64,000 nucleotides of DNA from contig JAIUPO010000007.1 of the NCBI GenBank assembly GCA_020160805.1, positions 1-64,000 of the forward strand, written 5' to 3'. Position 1 is the stretch's first letter. Every line of letters begins with the position of its first letter. Below, in pieces: positions 53,800-63,618 of this stretch. A program made the position numbers and the translations under genes. Source of the DNA: Actinomycetota bacterium (lineage in GTDB: Bacteria > Actinomycetota > Actinomycetes > Actinomycetales > Dermatophilaceae). Below the pieces are notes generated by a model, which saw only the letters and a list, made by a program, of their open reading frames with translations, was not told where the DNA came from and searched no databases.

Positions 53800-55913
53800 T
53801 GGTGGACCCCGACCGGTGTCGGATCGAGGCCGGCTTCCTTCCACTCATCGAGCACTTGCTGCTCGGCCGCGGTCGGTCGGAAGCTGCGGGGAGCGAAGAT
53901 CTTGGACGGGATGTCCTCGGCCTCACTCGTCGGCAAACCTCCAGCGCGAACGGCCTTGACACACACCACCATTGCCGCGACGAACACGATGATCACCAAG
54001 CTGGCGTAGATAATCGAGAGGCTGCCTTGGATCATCGTGTTGAAGACGACCTTGTCCATGTCCGCCGCGGTCTTGGCCGGCGCGACGATCTTCCCGGCAT
54101 CCCGGGCCGTGACGAAGGCGTCGTGCTGCGCGAAGTAGCCGATCTTCGGGTTGTCGCTGAAGATCTTCTGGTAGCTCGCCGACAAGGTGACGATCAAGTC
54201 CCAGGCCAGCGGGACGCCCGCCACCCAGGCCCACTTGAACTTGCCCTGCTTCATCAAGACCGTGAAAACGACGGTCAGGGCGATCGCCGCCAGCAACTGG
54301 TTGGCGATGCCGAACAGCGGGAAGAGGGTGTAGATGCCGCCTAGCGGATCCCGCACACCCATCAGCAGGATCGAACCCCAGCCCGCGACGACGATCAGCG
54401 AGCACAGCCACGCACCGACGCGCCACGACGGGTCCTTGAACTTGCCGAGGCCGGGCAGGTTGCCGATGGCGTCGGACAACATGAACCGCGCAACCCGAGT
54501 CCCGGCGTCGACGGTCGTGAGGATGAAGAGCGCCTCGAACATGACGGCGAAGTGATACCAAAAGGCCTTCATGCCCGCCCCGCCGAAGGCTGTCATGACC
54601 TCAGACATCCCGAAGGCCAGCGTCGGCGCGCCGCCGGTTCGACTGATGATGGTTTTCTCCCCGACCTCGGTGGCCGCGGTCGAGAGCAGCGATGGGTCGA
54701 TATTGGCCAAGGCCGCACCGCCCGGCCCGACCAGACCAAGCCCGTTGACATACTCCGCCGCCGTCTCCGGCGTCCCGCCCGTGAGCCCAGCGGGCGCGTT
54801 CATCGCGAAGTAGACATGTTGGTCGATCGAGATCGCCGCAACCATCGCCATCACCGCCACAAACGACTCGGTGAGCATCGAGCCATAGCCGATGAGCCGG
54901 GCCTGGCTCTCCTTCTCGATCAACTTCGGCGTCGTGCCGGACGAGATCAGCGCGTGGAAACCCGACAAGGCGCCGCATGCGATGGTTATGAACAAGAACG
55001 GGAAGAGCGAACCCGCGAAGGCCGGGCCCGCGCCGGTGTGCGCGAACTCCGTCACCGCCGGCATCTGCACCACCGGACGGGCGATGAGTATGCCGAGTGC
55101 CAGCAGCGCGATCGTGCCCACCTTCATGAAGGTCGAGAGGTAGTCGCGGGGGGCGAGCAGCAGCCATACGGGCAGCACGGCGGCGGCGAAGCCGTAGGCG
55201 ATGAGCAGCCAGGCGAGGGTCTCCTTGCTCAGCGTGAAGGTTTCCGAGAGCGACGGGTGGTCGTGCACCCAGCCGCCAGCGAGAATCGCAAGGATCAGCA
55301 AGGCAACGCCGATGACCGACACCTCGTTGACCGCGCCGGGCCGCAGGAAGCGCAGATACACGCCCATGAACAAGGCGATCGGGATGGTCATCGCGACCGA
55401 GAAGACGCCCCACGGCGACTCGGCCAGCGCCCCGATGACGACGATGCCCAGCACCGCGATGATGATGAGCATGATCGTGAGCACGCCGAGGATGGCGGCC
55501 CACCCGCCCACCGGGCCGAGTTCGTCACGGGCCATCTGGCCGAGTGAGCGGCCGCGGCGGCGGATCGACATATGCATGACCATGTAGTCCTGCACGGCCC
55601 CGGCGAAGACGACGCCGATGATGATCCACATCGTGCCCGGCAGGTAGCCCATCTGCGCGGCCAGCACCGGACCGACCAGCGGGCCGGCGCCGGCGATCGC
55701 GGCGAAGTGGTGACCGAAGAGGATTCGCCGGTCGGTCGGCATGAAGTCCTTGCCGTTCTCGAACTCCTCGGCCGGCGTCATCCGGGTATCGCGCGGTTTG
55801 AGCACGCGATATTCGATGAGTCGGGCGTAGAAGCTAGCGTCCGGCTCGCCGTCGCGGTGTCTAAGCCACTCTCTCGCAGCCCTTTCGTGATCCGGGCCGA
55901 ACGCTGAGACAAT
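53796..55913 (-). CDS. cstA: CstA-type pyruvate/peptide transporter, N-terminally short
   Basis: A CstA/BtsT-family membrane transporter for pyruvate or peptides, used in carbon starvation. The body is normal: TPAEEFENGKDFMPTDRRIL, FGHHFAAIAGAGPLVGPVLA, IRRRGRSLGQMARDE and many helices up to a cytoplasmic tail. The start is abnormal. FYARLIEYRVLKP is the usual link after the first helix, but upstream of it there is only about 35 residues of charged, non-hydrophobic sequence before folC begins divergently. Thus the first membrane helix is missing. No ATG, GTG or TTG lies between that link and folC in this frame; ATT 55913 is the only near option, with GTG 55805 or ATG 55781 downstream. Function may be impaired. 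Confidence 0.75.
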   Translation of the reverse strand: MVSAFGPDHERAAREWLRHRDGEPDASFYARLIEYRVLKPRDTRMTPAEEFENGKDFMPTDRRILFGHHFAAIAGAGPLVGPVLAAQMGYLPGTMWIIIGVVFAGAVQDYMVMHMSIRRRGRSLGQMARDELGPVGGWAAILGVLTIMLIIIAVLGIVVIGALAESPWGVFSVAMTIPIALFMGVYLRFLRPGAVNEVSVIGVALLILAILAGGWVHDHPSLSETFTLSKETLAWLLIAYGFAAAVLPVWLLLAPRDYLSTFMKVGTIALLALGILIARPVVQMPAVTEFAHTGAGPAFAGSLFPFLFITIACGALSGFHALISSGTTPKLIEKESQARLIGYGSMLTESFVAVMAMVAAISIDQHVYFAMNAPAGLTGGTPETAAEYVNGLGLVGPGGAALANIDPSLLSTAATEVGEKTIISRTGGAPTLAFGMSEVMTAFGGAGMKAFWYHFAVMFEALFILTTVDAGTRVARFMLSDAIGNLPGLGKFKDPSWRVGAWLCSLIVVAGWGSILLMGVRDPLGGIYTLFPLFGIANQLLAAIALTVVFTVLMKQGKFKWAWVAGVPLAWDLIVTLSASYQKIFSDNPKIGYFAQHDAFVTARDAGKIVAPAKTAADMDKVVFNTMIQGSLSIIYASLVIIVFVAAMVVCVKAVRAGGLPTSEAEDIPSKIFAPRSFRPTAAEQQVLDEWKEAGLDPTPVGVHH

Positions 55914-55919
55914 CGCCCA

Positions 55920-57311
55920 GTGAGCCCGGCACCCGATACGGCCGCCCGCGAGGCGGCATACCAACTGGACCTGACCAAGCGGATGCGCGAGGCCGAGCAG
56001 GCCATCCTTGCCCGCGCGCCCGAGCACGATCTCGAACCAGACCTGTCCCGGATTTCGGCCGTCATGGACTTGCTCGGCGACCCGCAACGCGCCTTCCCGG
56101 TCATCCACATCACCGGCACCAATGGCAAAACGACGACGGCTCGGATCGCGGAGGCGTTGCTGCGCGCCACTGGCCTAAATGTCGGCCGATTCACCTCACC
56201 GCACCTGCACACGATGCGCGAGCGCATCAGCATCGGGGGCGCGCCAATTTCTGTCGAGGCCTTCCTGGAGGCGTATGACGAGGTGCTGCCTTTCGTGGAA
56301 CTGGTCGACGCGCGCATCACGGCTGAGGGCGGACCGCGGATGACCTACTTCGAGGTCATCGTCGCGATCGGCTATGTCGCCTTCGCCGACGCGCCCGTCG
56401 ATGTCGCGGTGGTCGAGGTGGGTATGGGGGGCGGCTGGGATGCGACCAATGTCGCCGATGGTCAGGTCGCCGTCATCACCCCGATCTCGATGGATCACGC
56501 GCACTTCCTGGGTGACACTTTGGAGGCAATCGCGGGGGAGAAGGTCGGCATCATCAAGGAGGATGCCCTCGTCGTCGTTGGTGTCCAAGAGCCCGAGGTC
56601 TTGCCCTTTGTCGTCGAGCGCGCCGAGCAAGTTGGTGCGCGAATTGCCTTCGAGGGCAACGATTTCGGCGTCGTCGCCCGCGAGGTTGCGGTGGGCGGGC
56701 AACAGGTCAGCCTGCGCGGCCTCGCCGGTGACTATCCCGATCTCCTCGTCAACCTGCATGGCGCCCACCAAGCGCACAATGCGGCGATCGCGCTGAGTGC
56801 TGTCGAGGCATTCCTCGGCGGTGGCGAGCGCCGACTCAATCAGGAGATCGTGCAGGAGGCCTTCGCCGAGGTCACCTCGCCGGGCCGTCTGGAGATCGTG
56901 CGGCGCAGCCCCACCGTGCTCGTGGATGCGGCGCACAATCCGGCCGGCGCCCAGGCGCTCGCCACCGCGCTCGCGGAGGAGTTCGCCTTCGTCAAACTCG
57001 TCGGCGTCCTCGCGATCCTGGGGGACAAGGACGCGACGGCCATGCTCGAAGCCCTCGAGCCGGTCCTGGAGGAAGTCGTCATCTCCCGCTCCACCTCGCC
57101 GCGCGCGATGGACCCGGCTGCGCTGGGCGCCCTCGCCGAGGAAATCTTCGGCGAGCACCGGGTGTATGTCGTGCCCGACCTGCCCTCCGCTCTGGACCGA
57201 GCCGCGGAGTTGGCGGATGACGGCGGGGTCGGTGGCGGAGTTATCGCGACGGGATCCGTGACGACCGCTGCCGACGTCCGGATGCTGCTCGGAGCAAGGG
57301 GTTCCGTCTGA
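55920..57311 (+). CDS. folC: Folylpolyglutamate synthase / dihydrofolate synthase
   Basis: A 463-residue Mur-ligase-type enzyme adding glutamate to dihydropteroate and folates. The ATP loop is IHITGTNGKTTTARIAEALL. Also visible are TSPHLHTMRERISI, VVEVGMGGGWDATN, ITPISMDHAHFLGDT, IAGEKVGIIK and VLVDAAHNPAGAQAL. The start is GTG 55920. The usual actinobacterial neighbours DUF4233 and ndk follow, but an aldo/keto reductase gene sits between folC and DUF4233 here. valS, often upstream of folC in this lineage, is 43 kb away. Confidence 0.95.
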   Translation: MSPAPDTAAREAAYQLDLTKRMREAEQAILARAPEHDLEPDLSRISAVMDLLGDPQRAFPVIHITGTNGKTTTARIAEALLRATGLNVGRFTSPHLHTMRERISIGGAPISVEAFLEAYDEVLPFVELVDARITAEGGPRMTYFEVIVAIGYVAFADAPVDVAVVEVGMGGGWDATNVADGQVAVITPISMDHAHFLGDTLEAIAGEKVGIIKEDALVVVGVQEPEVLPFVVERAEQVGARIAFEGNDFGVVAREVAVGGQQVSLRGLAGDYPDLLVNLHGAHQAHNAAIALSAVEAFLGGGERRLNQEIVQEAFAEVTSPGRLEIVRRSPTVLVDAAHNPAGAQALATALAEEFAFVKLVGVLAILGDKDATAMLEALEPVLEEVVISRSTSPRAMDPAALGALAEEIFGEHRVYVVPDLPSALDRAAELADDGGVGGGVIATGSVTTAADVRMLLGARGSV

Positions 57312-57335
57312 GGACCAGCGCATAGGGTCGACGTC

Positions 57336-58295
57336 ATGGAACAGCGGCAACTCCGTAATGGCGGTCCCTCGGTCAGCGTGATCGGCCTGGGCTGCAACAA
57401 CTTCAGCCGCACCGGCCGCGCGACCGAGACGCTGGAGGGCACCAAGGCCGTCCTCGACGCCGCCTTGGATGCGGGGATCACGCTGCTCGACACGGCCGAT
57501 ATGTACGGCTCCCCAGCCACCGGCTCCGAGAGCCTGATGGGCGAGGCGCTGCGCGGACGGCGCGAACAGGTCGTGCTAGCGACCAAGTTCGGCCACGTCG
57601 ATTATCCGATTCCGGGCACCGAGGACTGGGGCCCGAAAGGCGGGCGAAACTACATACGCCGGGCGTGTGAGGCCTCGCTCGCGCGGCTGCAGACCGACTA
57701 CCTCGACCTCTATCAGCAGCACACGCCCGACCCCAGCGTCCCGATCGAGGAGACCCTCGGAGCGCTCGGCGAACTGGTCGACGAGGGAAAAGTGCGCTTC
57801 ATCGGCCACAGCAACTTTGATGCGGCCCAGGCCGAGGCGGCCGACGTCGCCGCGGCGCGGCTCGGCGGCCACCGCTTCGTCTCAGCGCAGAACGAACTGA
57901 GCCCGCTCGCCCGGGCCGTCGAGTCCGACCTGATGCCCACCCTGCGGCGCATTGGCGTCGGCTTGCTGCCCTACTTCCCGCTGGCCAACGGCCTGCTGAC
58001 CGGGAAGTATGCCCGCGACCACCGCCCCGAGGGCACCCGCATCGTCAACGACAAGCCCGGCTTGTTGGCGGGCGTCGATTGGGACCAGCTCGCGGCATAC
58101 CAGGCCATTTGCGATGCCGCAGGCGCGCCGATGAGCCAGGTCACCTTCGCCTGGCTCCTGACCCGGCCTGGCCTGGTCAGCGTCATCGCCGGCGCCACCT
58201 CGCCGGGTCAGGTGATCGAGAATGCCGCCGCGGCCTCGGTGCGCCTGCCGGGCGATCTGGTCGCGGCGATCGACGAGCTGTTCACGGTCGGCTGA
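57336..58295 (+). CDS. Aldo/keto reductase
   Basis: A 319-residue NADPH-dependent oxidoreductase with a TIM-barrel fold. The catalytic tetrad parts are visible: Asp and Tyr in LLDTADMYG, Lys in LATKFGHVDY, and His in LYQQHTPDP. The cofactor region has SVIAGATSPGQVIENAAA near the C-terminus. It resembles the general YajO/Tas-like group; the substrate is not known. It starts 24 nt after folC on the same strand, so it is probably cotranscribed with folC, DUF4233 and ndk. Confidence 0.93.
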   Translation: MEQRQLRNGGPSVSVIGLGCNNFSRTGRATETLEGTKAVLDAALDAGITLLDTADMYGSPATGSESLMGEALRGRREQVVLATKFGHVDYPIPGTEDWGPKGGRNYIRRACEASLARLQTDYLDLYQQHTPDPSVPIEETLGALGELVDEGKVRFIGHSNFDAAQAEAADVAAARLGGHRFVSAQNELSPLARAVESDLMPTLRRIGVGLLPYFPLANGLLTGKYARDHRPEGTRIVNDKPGLLAGVDWDQLAAYQAICDAAGAPMSQVTFAWLLTRPGLVSVIAGATSPGQVIENAAAASVRLPGDLVAAIDELFTVG

Positions 58296-58317
58296 GCCGC
58301 GACATACGCTGTCGACC

Positions 58318-58710
58318 ATGCGCGCACCTCTGGGCAAGTTCACCTGGCGCATGCTCGCGACCGTGCTCGCCGGCCAGGGCATCAGCATCATGCTTGGCGC
58401 GGTGCTGGCCCGCTCGCTCGCCGCGACCACCGGCGAGGGCCACCCCGGCGTTCAACTGTGGAGTGGGCTCGCTCTGGGCCTGCTGTGTTTCGTCGCAGCA
58501 GGCGGTATGCGGAGGGGCTGGGGCCTCCCGCTCGGGTGGGCCATCCAGGTGCTCACCCTCGCCAGCGCCCTGATCGTGCCGATGATGCTCTGGGTCGGGC
58601 TGATGTTCCTGGCCCTGTGGGTGTATTGCCGGCGCAAGGGCCCGGTCCTCGACGCCCAGATCGCCGAACGGGACGCGGCGGCGGCGCACGCGGACGCGCC
58701 GATACAGTAA
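58318..58710 (+). CDS. DUF4233 family small membrane protein
   Basis: A 130-residue membrane protein with about four helices, matching the DUF4233 family that actinobacteria keep between folC and ndk. Key segments: FTWRMLATVLAGQGISIMLG, GLALGLLCFVAAGGMRRGWG, LGWAIQVLTLASALIVPMML, and a charged tail ending in ADAPIQ. ATG 58318 is 22 nt after the aldo/keto reductase stop. Function is unknown. Confidence 0.9.
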   Translation: MRAPLGKFTWRMLATVLAGQGISIMLGAVLARSLAATTGEGHPGVQLWSGLALGLLCFVAAGGMRRGWGLPLGWAIQVLTLASALIVPMMLWVGLMFLALWVYCRRKGPVLDAQIAERDAAAAHADAPIQ

Positions 58711-58714
58711 CGAC

Positions 58715-59137
58715 GTGACCGAACGTTCGCTCGTCCTGATCAAGCCCGATGGTTTCGCCCGCGGCCTCACCGGCGAGGTCCTCGCCCGGATCGAGCGCAA
58801 GGGCTATCGCCTGGCCGCCCTGCAGATCCTCACCCCGACCCGCGAAGCGCTCGCCGAGCACTATGCCGAGCATGTAGGCAAGCCGTTTTACGAGCCGCTC
58901 GTCGACTTCATGTCTTCTGGCCCGGTGACCGCGGTCGTCATTGAGGGGGAGCGGTGCATCGAAGGCTTCCGCAGCCTCGCCGGCACCACCGACCCGACGA
59001 AAGCGGCGCCTGGCAGCATCCGCGGCGACTTCGGGCGCGATTGGGGAAAGGCCGTGCAGGAGAACATCGTTCACGGCTCTGACTCCCCGGAATCGGCAGC
59101 CCGCGAGATCGCCATCTGGTTCCCCGGCCTGGCCTGA
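58715..59137 (+). CDS. ndk: Nucleoside diphosphate kinase
   Basis: A 140-residue enzyme transferring phosphate from ATP to nucleoside diphosphates. The N-terminal ERSLVLIKPDGFARG, the middle GTTDPTKAAPGSIRGDFG, and the phosphorylated His in NIVHGSDSPESAAREI are all intact. The start is GTG 58715, four bases after the DUF4233 stop. Confidence 0.97.
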   Translation: MTERSLVLIKPDGFARGLTGEVLARIERKGYRLAALQILTPTREALAEHYAEHVGKPFYEPLVDFMSSGPVTAVVIEGERCIEGFRSLAGTTDPTKAAPGSIRGDFGRDWGKAVQENIVHGSDSPESAAREIAIWFPGLA

Positions 59138-59142
59138 GCGCC

Positions 59143-59658
59143 ATGCCGGAACGCACCGCGCGCGCCGAATACCAGGCAGCGGTTGCGGCCTACGTCGCCG
59201 CCGGCGGTGACGAATCGGTGCAGCGCGTGATCACCGCCATCTCCTCGCTCTCGCGCAAGCTCGATCGCTGGTATGACCGCCAACTCGCCGACCTCGCGAT
59301 CTCGCACGGCGACTGGTCGGTGCTCTCGCAATTGGCCCGCGCCGACGGCGGGCCCCTGACGCCCTCCCGGTTGGCGGACGCCGCGCAGGTCGCCGCTTCG
59401 TCGATGACCGGCCGCTTGGACCGCCTCTGCGAGCGTGGGCTCGTCGTGCGTGAGCCGGATCAACGCAATCGCACCCGCGTGTTGGTGACCCTGACGTCTG
59501 CCGGATGGGATCTGTTCGCGCAGGCCATCCGCGATGCCGACATGGTCGAGGCCGATGTGCTCGCGCCGCTGACGACTGCGCAGCGCCAGCAGTTGGCCGA
59601 CCTGCTCGATGTCGTCATCACCGGACTGGAGGCCGACGAGGTCGCGTCGACAAGCTGA
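59143..59658 (+). CDS. MarR family transcriptional regulator
   Basis: A 171-residue winged-helix regulator. The dimerisation helices flank the DNA-binding part LAISHGDWSVLSQLARADGG, LTPSRLADAAQVAASSMTGR (recognition helix) and LVVREPDQRNRTRVLVTLTS (wing). It starts five bases after ndk but is followed by a 63-base gap with a large palindrome and then an MFS exporter gene. By analogy with other MarR-exporter pairs it probably represses the exporter and is released by a toxic ligand. Confidence 0.92.
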   Translation: MPERTARAEYQAAVAAYVAAGGDESVQRVITAISSLSRKLDRWYDRQLADLAISHGDWSVLSQLARADGGPLTPSRLADAAQVAASSMTGRLDRLCERGLVVREPDQRNRTRVLVTLTSAGWDLFAQAIRDADMVEADVLAPLTTAQRQQLADLLDVVITGLEADEVASTS

Positions 59659-59660
59659 AC

Positions 59661-59704
59661 CTTCGTGAGCTAATATTTCGATTCCGAAATATTCACCTAC
59701 GAAG
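59661..59704. promoter_or_regulatory. Palindromic operator upstream of the MFS gene
   Basis: AATATTTCG (59672-59680), spacer ATTC, and CGAAATATT (59685-59693) form a perfect 9-bp inverted repeat. The outer CTTCGT (59661-59666) and ACGAAG (59699-59704) extend it to a 44-bp imperfect palindrome. Its AT-richness stands out in this genome and is typical of MarR boxes. It lies 18-61 bases before ATG 59722, overlapping where the exporter promoter must be. Confidence 0.75.
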
Positions 59705-59721
59705 TCTGCGTTGTCCTCATC

Positions 59722-60969
59722 ATGCGTTCCCGTCTGCTCATCCTCGCCAGCGCCATCGCGATGCTCGGCTGGGGAGCCGTCCTGCCCTATCAGTACGCCT
59801 ATGCCGCCACGACCCGCGGCTGGGGCGGGCTGGTCGCCGCGGCGGCCTCGACCCTTTTCTCGGTAGGAGCGCTCATCGCCGCCCCGGTCGGCGGACGGCT
59901 CGCGGACCGGATGAATCCGGCGCGCGTCGCGCTCGTCGCGAAGTTCGCCGCCGCCTTGGCGATGCTCGGCCTGATCACGGCCGACCGGCCCGCGACCTTC
60001 CTGCTGGGCATGTTTGCCTTCGGGATCGGTGTCACCGCCGCTACGCCGGCGCAGTCGGTGCTCGTCCTGCGTTGGGTTGGGGACCACGACCGCCGTCGCG
60101 TTTTCGCGTGGCTGTTCACCGCGGGCGCCCTCGGCATGGCGATCGGCGCCTTCGCCGCCGGCTTCGTCGTCGACCTCGACCGCGCCGACGGTATGACGCC
60201 CGCCTTCGCCCTCGCGGCCGCCGGCTTTGCAATCTCCGGGCTGCTCATCGCCGCCGCAACCTATGGAGCACCCGGTGCCACGGCATACGATCTGGGCGAA
60301 GACCCGCTGCCCTCGGTCACCGGGCTGCGCGCGCTCCGCGCGATCTGGGCCGTGCCGGCCCTGCGGTGGACGGCCGTCGTGACGGTCGCCCTCGCGCTGG
60401 GTTTCTACGCGCAATTCGAGAGCGGGCTGCCGGCATACGCCCTGACCAGCCTGCATGTCGAGGAGCGGACGGTCGGGCTCGCCGCCGCGCTGAACTCGGT
60501 GGTGATCATCGCGCTGCAGATGGTCGTCGTGCGGGCCACCGCGCGGCGCAGCGCCCCCACGCTGCTCATGGTCGTCGGCTCGATCTGGACCCTCGGCTGG
60601 CTGATGCTCGCCTCCGCGCTCTTCGCGCCCGAAGTGGCCGGGGCGATCTTCGTCTCCAGTTTCGCGGTCTTCGCCGTCGGCGAAACGATGTATGCCCCGA
60701 TTCTCAGCCCGCTGACCGCCTCGCTGGCGCCGGAGGGCATGGTCGGCACGACGCTCGGCATCTTCACCGCCGTGCAGACCTCGGCCTCCGCGGTCGGGCC
60801 GCTGGTCGCCGGCGTCCTGCTCGGTGCCGGGGCCGTATGGGGATTCCTCGGCTTGCACTTGCTCGTCTCGTTGGTGGCCATCGCCGGTGCGTGGCGGCTG
60901 CGCGGTGTGCTGCGCCAGCCGGTGCCGGCCCCGCTGCCGCCGGTCCGGTCCACCGCTGCCGTCCACTAG
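59722..60969 (+). CDS. MFS transporter (drug/metabolite exporter type)
   Basis: A 415-residue membrane protein with 12 hydrophobic helices. The motif A-like loop [18 protein letters not shown] lies between helices 2 and 3. Paired Gly/Ala-rich helices are typical of DHA1-type exporters. The substrate is unknown. Regulation by the adjacent MarR protein through the palindrome at 59661-59704 is likely. It ends 10 bases before lpdA; the lpdA start follows GTTGCACCC without a strong ribosome site. Confidence 0.9.
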   Translation: MRSRLLILASAIAMLGWGAVLPYQYAYAATTRGWGGLVAAAASTLFSVGALIAAPVGGRLADRMNPARVALVAKFAAALAMLGLITADRPATFLLGMFAFGIGVTAATPAQSVLVLRWVGDHDRRRVFAWLFTAGALGMAIGAFAAGFVVDLDRADGMTPAFALAAAGFAISGLLIAAATYGAPGATAYDLGEDPLPSVTGLRALRAIWAVPALRWTAVVTVALALGFYAQFESGLPAYALTSLHVEERTVGLAAALNSVVIIALQMVVVRATARRSAPTLLMVVGSIWTLGWLMLASALFAPEVAGAIFVSSFAVFAVGETMYAPILSPLTASLAPEGMVGTTLGIFTAVQTSASAVGPLVAGVLLGAGAVWGFLGLHLLVSLVAIAGAWRLRGVLRQPVPAPLPPVRSTAAVH

Positions 60970-60979
60970 GGTTGCACCC

Positions 60980-62377
60980 ATGGCTGACTTCGATGTTGTG
61001 GTCCTCGGTGCTGGTCCTGGCGGGTATGTCGCGGCGATTCGCGCCTCGCAATTGGGCAAGAAGGTCGCGGTCGTCGAGAAGAAGTATTGGGGCGGCGTCT
61101 GCCTCAATGTCGGGTGCATCCCGAGCAAGGCGCTGATCAAGAACGCCGAACTCGCGCACACGCTGACCCACGACAAGGCGAAGTACGGCATCGAGGGCGA
61201 CGCGACGATGTCTTTCGGCCCGACCCACAAGCGGTCGCGTCAGGTGTCGGCCGGCATCGTCAAGGGCGTCCACTTCCTGATGAAGAAGAACAAGATCGAG
61301 GAGATCGACGGCTGGGGCACCCTCACCTCGCCGACCTCGATGTCGGTCGCCCTCAACGATGGCTCCACCCGCGAGGTCACCTTCGACAACCTGATCATCG
61401 CCGCGGGCGCCGTCACGCGGATGCTGCCCGGCGTCTCGGTCTCGGCCAATGTTGTGACCTATGAGGAGCAGATCCTCGACGAGAACCTGCCCGGCTCGAT
61501 CATCATCGCCGGCTCCGGTGCCATCGGCGTCGAGTTCGCCTATGTCCTAAAGAACTTCGGCGTCGATGTGACGATCGTGGAGTTCCTTGACCGGATGGTC
61601 CCGACCGAGGACGCGGACATCTCCAAGGAGCTGCTCAAGCACTACAAGAAGCTCGGCGTCAAAGTGCTGCTCGGCACCAAGGTCGAGTCCGTCGAAGACA
61701 CCGGTTCCGGTGTGCGCGTGACGGTTTCGCCGGCCGCCGGGGGAGACCAGCAAGTCCTCGAAGCCGACAAGCTGCTCTCCGCGATCGGCTTCGCGCCGCG
61801 CACCGAGGGCTACGGCCTGGAGGCGATCGGGGTGGCGTTGACCGATCGAGGCGCCATCGCGATCGACGATTTCATGCGGACCAATGTCCCCAATGTCTAT
61901 GCCATCGGCGACTGCACCGCCAAGATGATGCTCGCCCACGTCGCCGAGGCGCAGGGCGTCGTCGCCGCCGAGACCATCGCCGGCGCCGAGACGATGCCGA
62001 TCGACTACACGATGATCCCGCGCGCGACCTACTGCCACCCCCAGATCGGCTCCTTCGGGCTGTCCGAGGCGCAGGCCAAGGACGCTGGGTATGACGTCAA
62101 GACCGCCGCCTTCCCCTTCTCCGCCAATGGCAAGGCCATGGGCCTCGGCGACGCCGTCGGCTTCGTCAAGGTCGTCGCCGACGCAAAGCACAACGAAATC
62201 CTCGGGGCGCACATGATCGGCCCCGATGTCACCGAGCTGCTGCCGGTCCTGACCCTGGCGCAGAAGTGGGACCTGACCGCCGACGAGGTCGCCCGCAATG
62301 TCTTCGCCCACCCGACTCTCTCCGAGGCCGTCAAGGAAGCCGTCGAAGGCATCGCCGGCCACATGATTAACCTGTAG
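60980..62377 (+). CDS. lpdA: Dihydrolipoyl dehydrogenase
   Basis: A 465-residue flavoprotein (E3) of 2-oxo acid dehydrogenase complexes. FAD motif: [19 protein letters not shown]. Redox-active disulfide: [18 protein letters not shown] motif: [20 protein letters not shown]-binding end: [10 protein letters not shown]. Catalytic His-Glu pair in the C-terminal dimer interface: [15 protein letters not shown] chose ATG 60980; the open frame upstream lies over the MFS gene. No E1 or E2 gene is nearby, as is common for lpd in actinobacteria. Confidence 0.97.
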   Translation: MADFDVVVLGAGPGGYVAAIRASQLGKKVAVVEKKYWGGVCLNVGCIPSKALIKNAELAHTLTHDKAKYGIEGDATMSFGPTHKRSRQVSAGIVKGVHFLMKKNKIEEIDGWGTLTSPTSMSVALNDGSTREVTFDNLIIAAGAVTRMLPGVSVSANVVTYEEQILDENLPGSIIIAGSGAIGVEFAYVLKNFGVDVTIVEFLDRMVPTEDADISKELLKHYKKLGVKVLLGTKVESVEDTGSGVRVTVSPAAGGDQQVLEADKLLSAIGFAPRTEGYGLEAIGVALTDRGAIAIDDFMRTNVPNVYAIGDCTAKMMLAHVAEAQGVVAAETIAGAETMPIDYTMIPRATYCHPQIGSFGLSEAQAKDAGYDVKTAAFPFSANGKAMGLGDAVGFVKVVADAKHNEILGAHMIGPDVTELLPVLTLAQKWDLTADEVARNVFAHPTLSEAVKEAVEGIAGHMINL

Positions 62378-62406
62378 TTCTCTGGTTCGTCTCCTCCTCC
62401 CGGGTC

Positions 62407-62622
62407 TTGGTCGGCTCGTTCCTCGCCGCCCGCGACCCGGGCATCGTCGCCGAACCGCGTCCACGCGGGGCCGCCGAGGACTCCACCAGCCGCGACTTCC
62501 TCATCGGTGCCGCGCCGGCGGCCTGTTCATCATCGCGCTCGCCAGTTGCTGTTGACCGGTCACGTGCGATGAGCGCGGAGTTGACCGACCTGCGCACCCG
62601 ATACGGACTGCGCCCCGGCTGA
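62407..62622 (+). CDS. Doubtful small ORF after lpdA
   Basis: A TTG-started frame of 71 residues (VGSFLAARDPGIVAEPRPRG ... MSAELTDLRTRYGLRPG) fills most of the gap between lpdA and the terminator hairpin. A second frame over the same place contains a short hydrophobic string (GLFIIALASCC). No family is recognised and no ribosome site is visible. It may be a decayed remnant or non-coding. Apart from this and the following hairpin I see nothing in 62378-62673. Confidence 0.2.
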   Translation: MVGSFLAARDPGIVAEPRPRGAAEDSTSRDFLIGAAPAACSSSRSPVAVDRSRAMSAELTDLRTRYGLRPG

Positions 62623-62649
62623 CCGGACTACTGGTCTGCCGGGGCGCAG
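62608..62649. terminator. Perfect 12-bp hairpin between lpdA side and the sugar-ABC operon
   Basis: CTGCGCCCCGGC (62608-62619) and GCCGGGGCGCAG (62638-62649) form a perfect 12-bp GC-rich stem with an 18-nt loop, 25 bases before the stop of the convergent permease gene. It is probably a bidirectional terminator; no U-tract is present. Confidence 0.7.
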
Positions 62650-62673
62650 CGGGTGGGAGCCCTCCTCGAAAGC

Positions 62674-63618
62674 TCAGCCCTTGTCGGCGCCGGCATTGGC
62701 GCCTTGGGTGAAGAAGCGCTGGAAGATGATGAAGACGATCGCCGTCGGGATGGTCATCAGCAGGGCCGCCGCCATCTTGATCGGGTACTGATTGCCCGAG
62801 CCGAGGCCGCCGAGGGTGAAGCCGGCGACGCCCCGGGTGAGGGTGTAGAGCGACTCCTTATTGGTGGCGATGATGAAGTGCCCCAGCTCATTCCACGACC
62901 CCTGGAAGGACAGGATCGTGAGCGTGATCAGCGCCGGCTTGGCCATCGGCAGCACGATCGACCAGAAGGTCCGGAAGGTCCCGGCGCCGTCGATGCGCGC
63001 GGCCTCCTCGACCGACGGTGGGATCGACTCGAAGAACTGCTTCATGATGAAAACCCCGGCGGCGTCGCACATCAGCGGCACGACGAGCGCGGACGGCGTG
63101 TCGTAGATCCCGTAATACTTCAGCGCCAGGAACTTCGGAAGGAGCAGGACGATGCCGGGGACCGACATGACCGCCAGGATCGCGGTGAAGAGCGCATTGC
63201 GACCGCGGAACTTAAGCCGTGCCAGCGCATAGCCAGCGAGCGAGCAGAAGAAGACCCGGGCGATGGTGACGATGACCGCTACCCACACCGAGTTGAAGAA
63301 CCATCGCGGGAACTGGGTGTCGGCCAGCCGCTGCATGGCGTCCGTCGTGAACGGGTTCGGGACCAGTCCGAGCGGATTGTTGTTCGCGTCAGCCGGAGTC
63401 TTAAAGGAGGTCACGAGCTGGATGACGAACGGGAAGATGTACATCAGCGAGAAGAGCACGAGCAGGACATAAAAGAGCGTCTTCTTGCCGCTGCTGGAGC
63501 GCCCGACGAGTTGACCGTCGCTGGTTGGCGCGGCCGGCTCGGTCACGACCCGGCGCAGGGCGTCGCCGCCGGGTCCTTCGGTGGGTTCCAGCAGTCCGCT
63601 GGGGCCGGCCGTCGTCAT
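62674..63618 (-). CDS. Carbohydrate ABC transporter permease (MalG family)
   Basis: A 314-residue inner-membrane permease. A Ser/Gly-rich cytoplasmic N-terminus of about 55 residues is followed by six helices beginning [20 protein letters not shown]. The EAA loop that contacts the ATPase reads [20 protein letters not shown]. It belongs to the MalG-like group importing sugars or sugar derivatives. ATG 63618 overlaps the upstream TGA (ATGA), pairing it with the second permease. The binding protein and other genes must lie beyond the window end. Confidence 0.93.
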   Translation of the reverse strand: MTTAGPSGLLEPTEGPGGDALRRVVTEPAAPTSDGQLVGRSSSGKKTLFYVLLVLFSLMYIFPFVIQLVTSFKTPADANNNPLGLVPNPFTTDAMQRLADTQFPRWFFNSVWVAVIVTIARVFFCSLAGYALARLKFRGRNALFTAILAVMSVPGIVLLLPKFLALKYYGIYDTPSALVVPLMCDAAGVFIMKQFFESIPPSVEEAARIDGAGTFRTFWSIVLPMAKPALITLTILSFQGSWNELGHFIIATNKESLYTLTRGVAGFTLGGLGSGNQYPIKMAAALLMTIPTAIVFIIFQRFFTQGANAGADKG

